Below the pieces are notes generated by a model. It searched no databases, had not been told where the DNA came from, and saw only the letters and a list, made by a program, of their open reading frames with translations. Below, in pieces: positions 1 to 13,401 of a stretch of DNA of 64,000 bases. The translations under genes were made by a program, and so were the position numbers. Source of the DNA: Tragulus kanchil (lineage: Eukaryota; Chordata; Mammalia; Artiodactyla; Tragulidae); the NCBI GenBank assembly GCA_022376925.1, contig JAIOJX010000025.1:94329608-94393607 (forward strand), in the 5' to 3' direction. Each line of letters begins with the position of its first letter. The first letter of the stretch is position 1.

Positions 1-2147
1 AAATCCTGGTCTAGACTCATTTCTAGTAACCAGAAAAAAATGTCATTTAGTGCAGTTCTGAAGGAAAAAGAAAACAGAAAAAAAGCGGTATCTTCTCTTT
101 CCTTCACTTTCCAGAGTTCTAATACTCTAAACGTGACGGAATGCACACAAAGCTGCCTCCCCCAGTGAGTGCTGCCACAGAGACCCTCCTCATCCTTGTC
201 GTTCATTTTAGGGCTCTGCAGTTTGGGATGTGGTGGAAGCTGAACATCCCAGAAGGCAATGGACCTTTAATTCCTTCCTAAATCCTGCCCAGTCGCTTTC
301 AGGGACCTGCAATTCTCATAAGGTTGTTGGTTGATGTGGGGGGCGAAAGTGGGTGGGGCTACGGAACCCGCAGTCTGGCTGCCTCAGAAGGTAGAGCCTG
401 CTGACCAAAAGGATGACCGAGAGGCAAGACAAGGGTCTTCACATCTACTTTCAGTTAGGATCGTACTGTTTCTGGCAGCATAATGTAGGTGGTCTGTCAG
501 CTATTTAATTCTTCAGTTGTGTCTTGTGCTTCACAGATGGTAGACATTTTTTGGTGACTGGTGAAGAGATTCAGAATTTCTGCCTTATTTGAAGGGGGAA
601 CTTGAGGTTTGCATCATTTCTGAGACATCATAGGTGTGTTCGCTAACAGCTAGCAAAGGCTGTCATGGCTACAAATTCGGCATCCTTTAAAGTCATTACT
701 TTCTCTTTACTCCTGCTGTTTAGATTTGGAAAGGGTAGGTTAAGGCACAAGCACCTCCTTTGAGGCAATCAATAAATAGATAGTGAGGATTTTCCTTTTC
801 TCACATACTGAGAGTTGTTAGAATTAGATTTCAAATCAACGCAAAGACGTGGGGGTGAAGGGAAGCTTTGAATTCTTTGGGTCACCATCATTTCATCCTA
901 TCCCATCACTGCGCAGATTCCAGAAGTGCGGGTAAGCGCATGGCCCATGGTTCAAGGGTCTTTAGTGATGTTGCCTAGGAGCAGTGCGAATAAATGGTTA
1001 TCCTGTCCAAATCTCTAACTTTCAGAATAAAATATTCAACTAAACAAAAGGCATTTAATCTACCTGGCCCCAAATGTCAACAGAGGTTGAGAAATCCTGG
1101 TCTAGACTCATTTCTAGTAACCAGAAAAATGTCATTTAGTGCAGTTCTGAAGGAAAAAGAAAACAGAAAAAAAGCGGTATCTTCTCTTTCCTTCACTTTC
1201 CAGAGTTCTAATACTCTAAACGTGACGGAATGCACACAAAGCTGCCTCCCCCAGTGAGTGCTGCCACAGAGACCCTCCTCATCCTTGTCGTTCATTTTAG
1301 GGCTCTGCAGTTTGGGATGTGGTGGAAGCTGAACATCCCAGAAGGCAATGGACCTTTAATTCCTTCCTAAATCCTGCCCAGTCGCTTTCAGGGACCTGCA
1401 ATTCTCATAAGGTTGTTGGTTGATGTGGGGGGCGAAAGTGGGTGGGGCTACGGAACCCGCAGTCTGGCTGCCTCAGAAGGTAGAGCCTGCTGACCAAAAG
1501 GATGACCGAGAGGCAAGACAAGGGTCTTCACATCTACTTTCAGTTAGGATCGTACTGTTTCTGGCAGCATAATGTAGGTGGTCTGTCAGCTATTTAATTC
1601 TTCAGTTGTGTCTTGTGCTTCACAGATGGTAGACATTTTTTGGTGACTGGTGAAGAGATTCAGAATTTCTGCCTTATTTGAAGGGGGAACTTGAGGTTTG
1701 CATCATTTCTGAGACATCATAGGTGTGTTCGCTAACAGCTAGCAAAGGCTGTCATGGCTACAAATTCGGCATCCTTTAAAGTCATTACTTTCTCTTTACT
1801 CCTGCTGTTTAGATTTGGAAAGGGTAGGTTAAGGCACAAGCACCTCCTTTGAGGCAATCAATAAATAGATAGTGAGGATTTTCCTTTTCTCACATACTGA
1901 GAGTTGTTAGAATTAGATTTCAAATCAACGCAAAGACGTGGGGGTGAAGGGAAGCTTTGAATTCTTTGGGTCACCATCATTTCATCCTATCCCATCACTG
2001 CGCAGATTCCAGAAGTGCGGGTAAGCGCATGGCCCATGGTTCAAGGGTCTTTAGTGATGTTGCCTAGGAGCAGTGCGAATAAATGGTTATCCTGTCCAAA
2101 TCTCTAACTTTCAGAATAAAATATTCAACTAAACATGGCATTTAATC
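1..2147. repeat. Tandem duplication D1 (1-1060 / 1092-2147)
   Basis: Two near-identical direct copies, offset 1089-1091. Visible differences are an A-run of 7 versus 5 near 38/1128 and a 2-bp indel near 1046. The 31 bp between the copies (1061-1091) is the tail of a MER20-like element. The left copy may start outside the window. Confidence 0.95.
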
Positions 2148-2401
2148 AAAAAATGGCATCTAATCAAGAGATTAAGCATTCTAAAAACTGAAAGTGGCTG
2201 GATTATAAACCTGATGAGCTTTGTGTTCCATGTGCACATAAAGAATGTTTTCTAATGACGGATGAGCAAGCTAACGTTTCATTTTCCTCTCCCAATGGCT
2301 ATAGATTTTCTTTTTCTCGTGAACACTGATCTTAAATACACACAAATGCTAAAACCCAGCTGTTTCTCTTTGTGAGCAAAAAAGCAGTCTTAAATTAGTA
2401 T

Positions 2402-2405
<4 letters not shown>

Positions 2406-2442
<37 letters not shown>
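2406..2442. repeat. (TA)n microsatellite
   Basis: About 18 TA units; the D2 copy at 3580-3615 has a slightly different length. Confidence 0.9.
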
Positions 2443-2444
<2 letters not shown>

Positions 2445-2949
2445 TTCACTCTAGTAAAGTGCAATTCTCAACAAGTCATGTCTTAATTAAAATCTGGTAA
2501 ATGCTTTTCCGGTTCTTTTTTCCCCTAGTCTTGTCCCCTACTTTTTGTATCTTATGTTCAAAATAAAATTTTTCAAAAAACAGTATCAAATTACCAACTT
2601 TAGTTTGACTGTGGAATTTATGATTAAAATGTCCCCATTTCTATAACTTTAATTGCAGGCTTCACGAAGGGGAAGACTGCAATTTTACCATTTTTACATA
2701 CCGATAAATCAGTTTGGGGTTAGAAGATGGTGTTAAACCACACATGTTACCTCAACGGCCACCAACTGAACAGTAGCCATGACCCTGAACTTCTGAGCAC
2801 TTATTTCTTGGTAGAGTAGAATTGGTGCTATCAGGAAAACTACATTGTCACAATAGATTATTTCTTTTTTGATGCTGTACTCTGTTATGTAACTTGAATG
2901 TGTCTAATTGGAAACACACACCTTTCAGCACATCCTTGGAAACCAAATG

Positions 2950-3286
2950 TATTAGTTTGTGAGGGCTGTCATAACCAGAGACAGAGTGGCTTGAACAATA
3001 AAAACTTATTTTCTTACAATTCTGGAGGTTAGAAGTCTGAGACCAAGGTGTGGGCAGGGTTGATTTCTTTGGAGGTCTCTCTCCTTCGCCTGTAGGTGGA
3101 CGTCTTCCCCCTGTGTCTTCACATGGTCTTCCCTTTGTGTGTGTCTCTGTCCCAATTGCCTCTTACTAGAGGAGGACACCAGTCAGATTGCATTAGAACC
3201 CACTGGACTTCATTTTAACTTGACAGACTCTTTAAAGATCCTGTCTCCAACCAGAGTCACATTCTGAGGTATTAGGAGTTAAGGCT
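2950..3286. repeat. Ancient mammalian dispersed repeat, LTR-like
   Basis: A sequence of a type seen widely in mammals (ACTTATTTTCTTACAATTCTGGAGG). Present three times here (also from about 4119 and at 5261-5575) only because of D2 and D3. Confidence 0.5.
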
Positions 3287-3576
3287 CAGAATAAAATATT
3301 CAACTAAACATGGCATTTAATCAAAAAATGGCATCTAATCAAGAGATTAAGCATTCTAAAAACTGAAAGTGGCTGGATTATAAACCTGATGAGCTTTGTG
3401 TTCCATGTGCACATAAAGAATGTTTTCTAATGACGGATGAGCAAGCTAACGTTTCATTTTCCTCTCCCAATGGCTATAGATTTTCTTTTTCTCGTGAACA
3501 CTGATCTTAAATACACACAAATGCTAAAACCCAGCTGTTTCTCTTTGTGAGCAAAAAAGCAGTCTTAAATTAGTAT

Positions 3577-3617
<41 letters not shown>

Positions 3618-4140
3618 TTCACTCTAGTAAAGTGCAATTCTCAACAAGTCATGTCTTAATTAAAATCTGGTAAATGCTTTTCCGGTTCTTTTTTCCCCTA
3701 GTCTTGTCCCCTACTTTTTGTATCTTATGTTCAAAATAAAATTTTTCAAAAAACAGTATCAAATTACCAACTTTAGTTTGACTGTGGAATTTATGATTAA
3801 AATGTCCCCATTTCTATAACTTTAATTGCAGGCTTCACGAAGGGAAGACTGCAATTTCCATTTTTACATACCGATAAATCAGTTTGGGGTTAGAAGATGG
3901 TGTTAAACCACACATGTTACCTCAACGGCCACCAACTGAACAGTAGCCATGACCCTGAACTTCTGAGCACTTATTTCTTGGTAGAGTAGAATTGGTGCTA
4001 TCAGGAAAACTACATTGTCACAATAGATTATTTCTTTTTTGATGCTGTACTCTGTTATGTAACTTGAATGTGTCTAATTGGAAACACACACCTTTCAGCA
4101 CATCCTTGGAAACCAAATGTATTAGTTTGTGAGGGCTGTC

Positions 4141-6364
4141 ATAACCAGAGACAGAGTGGCTTGAACAATAAAAACTTATTTTCTTACAATTCTGGAGGTT
4201 AGAAGTCTGAGACCAAGGTGTGGGCAGGGTTGATTTCTTTGGAGGTCTCTCTCCTTCGCCTGTAGGTGGACGTCTTCCCCCTGTGTCTTCACATGGTCTT
4301 CCCTTTGTGTGTGTCTCTGTCCCAATTGCCTCTTACTAGAGGAGGACACCAGTCAGATTGCATTAGAACCCACTGGACTTCATTTTAACTTGACAGACTC
4401 TTTAAAGATCCTGTCTCCAACCAGAGTCACATTCTGAGGTATTAGGAGTTAAGGCTCCAACATATAAGTTTTGTAAGAACACAGTCTAGCACATAACGTT
4501 GTCAAAATTCCAGAAATGGTGAAATTAAAACCACCAGATCAGTAAGTACGATTTAGTAAGAGTTTATTGTGTAAATAAGAAAATTCTGAGAACTAGGAGC
4601 TTTCAAATTTAAACCTGACATGAAGCTCAAGAGTATGATGTTACAGGAAGGCCGATAAAGTGAAGATGGAGTTGTTTAACTTTTACAATGATTGGTTATT
4701 TCAATGAGGGCTTCCAGATGGTAGGGCACTGATTAAAACTGATTATCTTATCCATATAGGAAGACAACATGTTTCTTTTATGATTATCAGAGGCATTTAT
4801 AACAGATAACAACCTAAGTTAATTTGTACTTATGTTCATGACATAATTTTGATCTAGTTTTGTTTATGTGGCTTAAATGGCTTTGTAGTTAGGAATTTTC
4901 AAGTCTGGTCTCCATTTTGTATTTAATTTTAACAATACCAGTTTACAGACTTCCCATATATTCCATTTGGTTAATGTGGAAAAAAGTAGTCCCAGATAAT
5001 CATTTCTATACAGAAAAATGACATCTAAGTTATATTCAAACTGGAGTCAGATTATACCACAAGCATAGGTTGTTGGAGATTCCTATATGTTATTGTTAAA
5101 GATGGCAAATATTTGGACCAACAAATCTCAGAAGTCTGAGGCTATCAAAGGCCTATCAGGAATAATGAGGTCCCAGGTATAATGGAAATTAAACATTTGG
5201 TTGGATATATCTAAGACTTCATACCTGAGACCTCCAGCTTGAACCTCCAGACTTGAATACATAACCAGAGACAGAGTGGCTTGAACAATAAAAACTTATT
5301 TTCTTACAATTCTGGAGGTTAGAAGTCTGAGACCAAGGTGTGGGCAGGGTTGATTTCTTTGGAGGTCTCTCTCCTTCGCCTGTAGGTGGACGTCTTCCCC
5401 CTGTGTCTTCACATGGTCTTCCCTTTGTGTGTGTCTCTGTCCCAATTGCCTCTTACTAGAGGAGGACACCAGTCAGATTGCATTAGAACCCACTGGACTT
5501 CATTTTAACTTGACAGACTCTTTAAAGATCCTGTCTCCAACCAGAGTCACATTCTGAGGTATTAGGAGTTAAGGCTCCAACATATAAGTTTTGTAAGAAC
5601 ACAGTCTAGCACATAACGTTGTCAAAATTCCAGAAATGGTGAAATTAAAACCACCAGATCAGTAAGTACGATTTAGTAAGAGTTTATTGTGTAAATAAGA
5701 AAATTCTGAGAACTAGGAGCTTTCAAATTTAAACCTGACATGAAGCTCAAGAGTATGATGTTACAGGAAGGCCGATAAAGTGAAGATGGAGTTGTTTAAC
5801 TTTTACAATGATTGGTTATTTCAATGAGGGCTTCCAGATGGTAGGGCACTGATTAAAACTGATTATCTTATCCATATAGGAAGACAACATGTTTCTTTTA
5901 TGATTATCAGAGGCATTTATAACAGATAACAACCTAAGTTAATTTGTACTTATGTTCATGACATAATTTTGATCTAGTTTTGTTTATGTGGCTTAAATGG
6001 CTTTGTAGTTAGGGAATTTTCAAGTCTGGTCTCCATTTTGTATTTAATTTTAACAATACCAGTTTACAGACTTCCCATATATTCCATTTGGTTAATGTGG
6101 AAAAAAGTAGTCCCAGATAATCATTTCTATACAGAAAAATGACATCTAAGTTATATTCAAACTGGAGTCAGATTATACCACAAGCATAGGTTGTTGGAGA
6201 TTCCTATATGTTATTGTTAAAGATGGCAAATATTTGGACCAACAAATCTCAGAAGTCTGAGGCTATCAAAGGCCTATCAGGAATAATGAGGTCCCAGGTA
6301 TAATGGAAATTAAACATTTGGTTGGATATATCTAAGACTTCATACCTGAGACCTCCAGCTTGAA
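4141..6364. repeat. Tandem duplication D3 (4141-5243 / 5261-6364)
   Basis: Copies are offset by 1120-1121, with a single-base G insertion near 6013. The first 315 bp also lie at 2972-3286, so that stretch is present three times. Confidence 0.96.
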
Positions 6365-6370
6365 TACCAT
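4460..6370. other. No gene seen; AT-rich unique DNA plus its D3 copy
   Basis: Apart from the D3 duplication I see no recognisable gene or repeat family here. Confidence 0.5.
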
Positions 6371-6377
6371 GTTCATC

Positions 6378-6565
6378 CTTGTTGTTGTTGTTTAGTCACC
6401 AAGTCATGTCCAACTCTTCTGCAGCCCAATGGGCTTTAGCCTGTCAGGTTTCTCTGTCCAGGGGATTCTCTAGACAAGAATACTGGAGTAGGTAGCCAGT
6501 TCCTTCTCCAGGGGATCGTCCCAACCCAGGGATTGAACCTGAGTCTCCTGCAACATCAGGTGCAT
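6378..6565 (-). mobile_element. Bov-tA/Bov-A SINE
   Basis: (GTT)n tail, GTCCAACTCTTCTGCAGCCC and the AGAATACTGGAGTAGG core identify a - strand Bov-A-type element. Confidence 0.85.
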
Positions 6566-6931
6566 TCTTCTCTTCATTTACAAAAGAATGAATGAGAGTT
6601 CACAAGAAACCTTCAGAAAATATTTTCAAATTAAGGCAATTTTCTTCTGTTACTTAGTTTAGAGCCAATAACATTCAAAGTCCATAGAAGCTCCTAGTGC
6701 TCTAAAGGAAAAAGGAAGAAAATTAAATTAGGGGAGCAACCTGGTAACTGATAGAAGAAGCAGGGGGAGCTGAAGTTCTACAGCTTTCACTGCCTTCCAC
6801 CTTACCACACCACAGTCATAGATGCATGCTAGGATTGGATAAACACCATTTTCTAAATAAAGACTAGCAACTTCTAGCAAAGATAACTTCCTGTATGTAT
6901 AAGGAAATTACATAATCATTATTAAGACATT

Positions 6932-7157
6932 TTTTAAAATTTATTTATTTTCATTCATCTTTATTCTTTGGCCTGTGTGGGTCTCCCATTGCAGTGGCCC
7001 CTCTCACTGCAGAGCACCGGCTCTGGGCGCATGCGCCACAGAGCGCTGGCTTGTAATTGGACACACTAGTCCAGCTGCACCGCGGCACGTGGGATCGAAC
7101 CGACACCCCTTGCGCTGCAAGGCGGACTCTTTTTCCACTGGGCCACCAGGTAAGTCC
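6932..7157 (-). mobile_element. tRNA-Glu SINE, palindrome-body family
   Basis: On the - strand this has a tRNA-Glu-like head (A-box TGGTGGCCCAGTGG type, B-box near 7097), then the body with the GCGCATGCGC palindrome and an A-rich tail. A clean target-site duplication CATTATTAAGACATTTT flanks it (6918-6934 and 7158-7174). Confidence 0.9.
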
Positions 7158-7404
7158 CATTATTAAGACATTTTAAAAAGAAAGAAAACAGCATATTGGT
7201 GATATTACTAAGTATAAACACAAGAGATTAGAAATTAAAGCACAGAAAGTCACTGATTTACCATCATAAAGACGGTAATCAGAAGTCATTCCTTTGCTAA
7301 CATCATTTAATATTTTTGTACTTGAACTGAAATAGAGCAATAACAAGTGCATGCTTATGTGATTTGTAAACACTAGGTTGAAAGAGTTGCTAATGTTTTC
7401 TTTA

Positions 7405-7697
7405 TTTTTTTAAAGTGTCGTTGTGTGTGTTTTAAATTTTGGCCTCTTTTATTGGTCCTTCATTTATTTATTTGCATCCATCTTAATTCCTTGGCCCGTG
7501 TGGGCCTCCCATCGCAGTGACCCCTCTTGCTGCAGAGCACCGGCTCTGGGCGCATGCGCTCCAGAGCAATGACTCGCAATTGGACACACCGGTCCAGCCG
7601 CACCGCGGCATGTGGGATCTTTCCATGCCAGGGATCAAACCGGCGCCCCTTGCACTGCAAGGCGGATTTCCTACCCACTGGACCACCAGGCAAGCCC
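7405..7697 (-). mobile_element. tRNA-Glu SINE, palindrome-body family
   Basis: A nearly full - strand copy including the AAATAAATGA-type tail. An 11-bp target duplication GCTAATGTTTT lies at 7389-7399 and 7698-7708. Confidence 0.9.
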
Positions 7698-8404
7698 GCT
7701 AATGTTTTAAACAAAGAAACTTCAGCGTGACTCTAATAAGTAGATGGTCAGAAGAAAGTTTGACAGGAATAATTTCAAGACAGATAAGGCAAACAAAATT
7801 ATCTCTAGCAATTTAGTGTATTAGTGGCATATATCTGGTATTCAAAAAATGTTTCTTGGAACGAATATGAATATGATGCTTCTGTTCTGTATCTGTTGGT
7901 TGATTCAGAGCCTAAAACCCACTGGGAGTAGACCAACAAAAAGTCTTTTGAAGCAACTGTCACTAGAAATGAATAAGTAAATAAAATTCCATTTAATATA
8001 TCTAGTTGTATCAAATATGCCCTTCATTTACTCATCTAACAAATATTTATTGATCAACAACTGGACAAATGAAGAGGACAGAATCCCTGGCATTAAACAG
8101 TTGTACAGAAGAAAGCCTGGAAGAGCAATTGTTACAATACAGCGCTGGGGACAAAGGTAGATTGGGTGCAGCAGCAAGAGCTTCAAAAAGGATGTATCTT
8201 GTAAAGGATGATTAGGAGTAGCAATTGTGGGGTAGCAGAAGAGAGCTAGCAGAGTTAGTCAATTGTGCAAAGAACAGAGGCTAGAGAACAAGGCATTTTT
8301 GGTATGTAAAATGTGGCTGGGCTGAGGCAGCATCTAGATGAAACTAGAAAGGACAGAAGACCTTATCCTGAACACCTTGGGACAGTTTGCTTAGAGCTGT
8401 ACTT

Positions 8405-9015
8405 TATTCTTTTCTTCCCCCAACTTTGCTGAAATATAATTAACATATAACACTTTGTAAATTTAAGGTGTGATGTGTTGTTTTTATACACCTGTAAATT
8501 GCAAAGCGATTACCACCACAAGGTAAGTTAACACCTCCATTATGTCACATAGGTGCCATTCCTTTTTTTTTTAAATATTTTTTTGGGGGGGGTGCGGGTT
8601 GGGGAGGGAGAGGGGCTGGCAGGCCACTTCTATTGGTCTTTCATTTATCTATTTTTCATCCATCTTTGTTCTTTGGCCCGTGTGGGCCGCCTCCCATCGC
8701 AGTGGCCTCCCCTGTCACAGAGCACCAACTCTGGGCACATGCGCTCCAGAGCTCTGGCTTGGTTATTGGACACATCGGTCCAGCGGCTCTGCACATGGGA
8801 TCTTCCAAGGCCAGGGATGGAACCGGCACCCCTTGCACTGCAAGGCGGTGTCCTTACCCACTGGACCACCAGGGAAGCCCCCTCATTCCTTTTTTATAGT
8901 GAAAACATTTATGATTCACGTTCTCAGCAACTTTCAAAAGTACAGTACAGAACTGTTATAATCACAATGCTGTACATCAGATTCCTAGAACTTTTTCATC
9001 TTCCAACTTGTAGTC
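8405..9015 (-). mobile_element. L1M-type 3' UTR split by a SINE
   Basis: Sequence of old L1M 3' UTR type at 8405-8566 resumes at 8881-9015 after a SINE insertion. The pair recurs at 9580-9741 and 10059-10265 through D4, and the right-hand copy runs further. Confidence 0.65.
8567..8880 (-). mobile_element. tRNA-Glu SINE, palindrome-body family
   Basis: A full-length - strand copy with the pyrimidine/purine-rich 3' tail segment, inserted in an L1 3' UTR. CATTCCTTTTTT repeats flank it (8557 and 8884). Its duplicate at 9742-10058 belongs to D4. Confidence 0.9.
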
Positions 9016-9741
9016 TGTTCGCTTTTTAATGGAACACCTTCACATGGCTAAAATGTTCACTAGAAATAAATTTTTTTTTACAGAGCATAAAACCCACTGG
9101 GAGTAGACCAACAAAAAGTCTTTTGAAGCAACTGTCACTAGAAATGAATAAGTAAATAAAATTCCATTTAATATATCTAGTTGTATCAAATATGCCCTTC
9201 ATTTACTCATCTAACAAATATTTATTGATCAACAACTGGACAAATGAAGAGGACAGAATCCCTGGCATTAAACAGTTGTACAGAAGAAAGCCTGGAAGAG
9301 CAATTGTTACAATACAGCGCTGGGGACAAAGGTAGATTGGGTGCAGCAGCAAGAGCTTCAAAAAGGATGTATCTTGTAAAGGATGATTAGGAGTAGCAAT
9401 TGTGGGGTAGCAGAAGAGAGCTAGCAGAGTTAGTCAATTGTGCAAAGAACAGAGGCTAGAGAACAAGGCATTTTTGGTATGTAAAATGTGGCTGGGCTGA
9501 GGCAGCATCTAGATGAAACTAGAAAGGACAGAAGACCTTATCCTGAACACCTTGGGACAGTTTGCTTAGAGCTGTACTTTATTCTTTTCTTCCCCCAACT
9601 TTGCTGAAATATAATTAACATATAACACTTTGTAAATTTAAGGTGTGATGTGTTGTTTTTATACACCTGTAAATTGCAAAGCGATTACCACCACAAGGTA
9701 AGTTAACACCTCCATTATGTCACATAGGTGCCATTCCTTTT

Positions 9742-10058
9742 TTTTTTAAATATTTTTTTGGGGGGGGTGCGGGTTGGGGAGGGAGAGGGGCTGGCAGGCC
9801 ACTTCTATTGGTCTTTCATTTATCTATTTTTCATCCATCTTTGTTCTTTGGCCCGTGTGGGCCGCCTCCCATCGCAGTGGCCTCCCCTGTCACAGAGCAC
9901 CAACTCTGGGCACATGCGCTCCAGAGCTCTGGCTTGGTTATTGGACACATCGGTCCAGCGGCTCTGCGGCACATGGGATCTTCCAAGGCCAGGGATGGAA
10001 CCGGCACCCCTTGCACTGCAAGGCGGTGTCCTTACCCACTGGACCACCAGGGAAGCCC
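9742..10058 (-). mobile_element. tRNA-Glu SINE, D4 duplicate
   Basis: The same insertion as 8567-8880, repeated with the flanking L1. It is not an independent integration. Confidence 0.85.
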
Positions 10059-10264
10059 CCTCATTCCTTTTTTATAGTGAAAACATTTATGATTCACGTT
10101 CTCAGCAACTTTCAAAAGTACAGTACAGAACTGTTATAATCACAATGCTGTACATCAGATTCCTAGAACTTTTTCATCTTCCAACTGGAAGTCTGTTCTC
10201 TTTGATCAACCTCTCCCCATTTTACCCACCCCTCAACTTCGGTTAATCACCATTCTACTCTTCA

Positions 10265-13115
10265 TTCATATGAGTTTGACTTTTTTAGATTTTATTATTA
10301 ATATAATGAGGAGAAACAGATAATTTAAACTCTTTCAATAAAATTATCAGATCTATGTATTCAAAAGATTATGTTAGTAGTAAAAGTAAGAAAGATTGAT
10401 TGAGACTGGAAAGGGATAAAGACAGGGGTGATAAAGGTTGTTTTAGGGTCCAGTACTGACCTGAGTTAAAACAGTGGTGGCAGACATGAAAGAGGAGAAC
10501 TACAAAAGAGATATTCGATAGACTTGATTGTACATACAACCAGTTAATGAGTCCATAATGAGTCTGGCACTGTGCCAACTGCTAAGAAAATGGAAAGGAA
10601 AGAAATATCTTTTGTGTTTAAGTAACTTCTAGTCCAATGATAAATGTAAACAGTTAGACCAATTACAAGTCAAGATGAAAAGCATTAAAATAGTGGTATG
10701 AGCAAGTGCTATGGTTGCTGTAAGATGTGATTAAGTTAGGCTGGGAAAAGAAAGAAAAAAGGACCGAAACAGTGAGGATGGGTAGGGAAAGAAAAGGTGG
10801 GCACTTGCAGATAAAGAAACCAGAGGAGGATACATGGAGGAAAGGGAGAGGTGTAAGGTCATTTTGTATAACTGCAAATAGCTCGCTGTGTGTGACTCTA
10901 AGGTACGTGGGAACAGGTGTTGAGAAAAAGGCTGGAGAAACTAAGATGAGAATAAGTAGGGCCTGTGCCATGCAAAGGAGTCTGAAATTAATTCTGGCAG
11001 TTTCAGGGCACTATTGAAGAAATTTAGGCAGGCAGGATACATGACTTAACTGGTGTTTTAGAGAGAAAGCTTCAGTGGCAGGCAGGAGAGTGGATGATAG
11101 AAGGAGAAGCAAACAAGATCAATAATGAAATGGAACTGAGTGCAAGTGAGGGTCTAGATCAAGGCTAGGATAAAGAGGTAGAATTTATAAGATTTGTGAT
11201 TAATCTGATGGGAAGGGTTTCAGAAAAGGAAGCAAGTGAAGAATGCAATTAGTGCATGTGGATGAATAGGAAATTGGGATTTCATAGAAATCCAAAAGCT
11301 GAACAGGAAGTTGGTTTTGGATTCAAGCTCATTCTAGAAACCTTATATGCAGAAATTGAAGACTCTTTCCTCTATTATTCTTCTGTTAATGTTAGTTCTA
11401 GTCTATGTATCTACTTCTTTCTATCTTGTTTTAATAACTGCCTCTGCTTATTTATAATTTCCACTTCCCCATAATTTTATCTTGTATGTGGTCTATTATG
11501 GTCTCCCAAGTCCTGATTCTATCTCATAAATATTCAGCTAAAGCTTCCCAGTAACTGAAAAGTTCTTTCTTTGTTTCTTAGGTCTAATTCATGAGAAAGA
11601 CAGTTCAATTAGCCAAATTAATTTTTTTGAATTCAGCCTCAGAGGGTGAAGATTACTGTCTAGCCTAAGGATTCTTGGTTCAGATGGTTATTCCAGTCCA
11701 ATAAATGGAATGAAGGGTGGAGAAAGGAGGGTTGTATGGCTATAATACCATGGATGACTCGTGAGACAGCAGGGATCAATAGGGGTCAGTTTCCTTGGTG
11801 CAGGTTAACAACAAAACAAGCCCCCAAAATGAAAAGGGCCAGTAGTTGCTGGTAAAACAACAAGATGCTACCTTATTCCTCACTTAATATTTATCTCTAT
11901 CTTGTCAAATTCTATGATGTTATTGTATTTAGGAAATGAAGCAAGTAGGTAGGGAAAGAAAAGGTGGGCACTTGCAGATAAAGAAACCAGAGGAGGATAC
12001 ATGGAGGAAAGGGAGAGGTGTAAGGTCATTTTGTATAACTGCAAATAGCTCGCTGTGTGTGACTCTAAGGTACGTGGGAACAGGTGTTGAGAAAAAGGCT
12101 GGAGAAACTAAGATGAGAATAAGTAGGGCCTGTGCCATGCAAAGGAGTCTGAAATTAATTCTGGCAGTTTCAGGGCACTATTGAAGAAATTTAGGCAGGC
12201 AGGATACATGACTTAACTGGTGTTTTAGAGAGAAAGCTTCAGTGGCAGGCAGGAGAGTGGATGATAGAAGGAGAAGCAAACAAGATCAATAATGAAATGG
12301 AACTGAGTGCAAGTGAGGGTCTAGATCAAGGCTAGGATAAAGAGGTAGAATTTATAAGATTTGTGATTAATCTGATGGGAAGGGTTTCAGAAAAGGAAGC
12401 AAGTGAAGAATGCAATTAGTGCATGTGGATGAATAGGAAATTGGGATTTCATAGAAATCCAAAAGCTGAAGCAGGAAGTTGGTTTTGGATTCAAGCTCAT
12501 TCTAGAAACCTTATATGCAGAAATTGAAGACTCTTTCCTCTATTATTCTTCTGTTAATGTTAGTTCTAGTCTATGTATCTACTTCTTTCTATCTTGTTTT
12601 AATAACTGCCTCTGCTTATTTATAATTTCCACTTCCCCATAATTTTATCTTGTATGTGGTCTATTATGGTCTCCCAAGTCCTGATTCTATCTCATAAATA
12701 TTCAGCTAAAGCTTCCCAGTAACTGAAAAGTTCTTTCTTTGTTTCTTAGGTCTAATTCATGAGAAAGACAGTTCAATTAGCCAAATTAATTTTTTTGAAT
12801 TCAGCCTCAGAGGGTGAAGATTACTGTCTAGCCTAAGGATTCTTGGTTCAGATGGTTATTCCAGTCCAATAAATGGAATGAAGGATGGAGAAAGGAGAAT
12901 TGTATCACTATAATACCATGTATGACTCCTGAGACAGCAGGGATCAATAGGGGGTCAGTTTCCTTGGTGCAGGTTAACAACAAAACAAGCCCCCAAAATG
13001 AAAAGGGCCAGTAGTTGCTGGTAAAACAACAAGATGCTACCTTATTCCTCACTTAATATTTATCTCTATCTTGTCAAATTCTATGATGTTATTGTATTTA
13101 GGAAATGAAATCATG
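10265..13115. other. No gene seen; intergenic DNA with D5
   Basis: A stretch near 10960-11230 resembles very old mammalian interspersed repeat sequence. The open frames are short and not conserved-looking. Confidence 0.45.
10781..13109. repeat. Tandem duplication D5 (10781-11939 / 11948-13109)
   Basis: Offset 1167-1168. Besides a 1-bp indel near 11300/12470, a cluster of substitutions separates 11713-11765 from 12881-12934. Confidence 0.95.
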
Positions 13116-13401
13116 TGAAAAAATGTAGCAGTTATAAACACTTTAAAAGGTCATTACTGCACCTACAAAAACCCCATAGTTAGTCTAATACTTACTGGTG
13201 AAAGACTGAATATTTTCTTCCTAAGATTGGGAAGAAGGCAAGAATGTCTGCTCTTGTCGCTTCTATTTGACATAATACTGGAGGTTCTAGAAGGGCAATT
13301 AGGCAATAAAATAAAGTAAAAAGCATCTATATTGTAATTGAAGAAGTAAAACTATCTCTATTGTTGATGCTATGATATTGTATCTCAAAAATCCTGAGGA
13401 G

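Larger units (their letters stand above)
2112..4456. repeat. Tandem duplication D2 (2112-3286 / 3287-4456)
   Basis: Directly abutting copies, offset 1175 falling to 1169. Differences are the (TA)n length (about 2406-2442 versus 3580-3615) and two small indels near 2668/3842. It starts inside the end of the preceding unit. Confidence 0.96.
7911..10199. repeat. Tandem duplication D4 (7911-9022 / 9086-10199)
   Basis: Offset 1175-1178. Both copies contain the same SINE (8567-8880 and 9742-10058). The left copy has lost 3 bases near 8790. About 60 bp at 9023-9085 match neither copy. Confidence 0.95.

Noticed and set aside
1..6364. Satellite or genuine tandem array
   Set aside because: Each unit has a different sequence and is present only two or three times. 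Only the spacing is shared, which fits assembly overlap and not a satellite.
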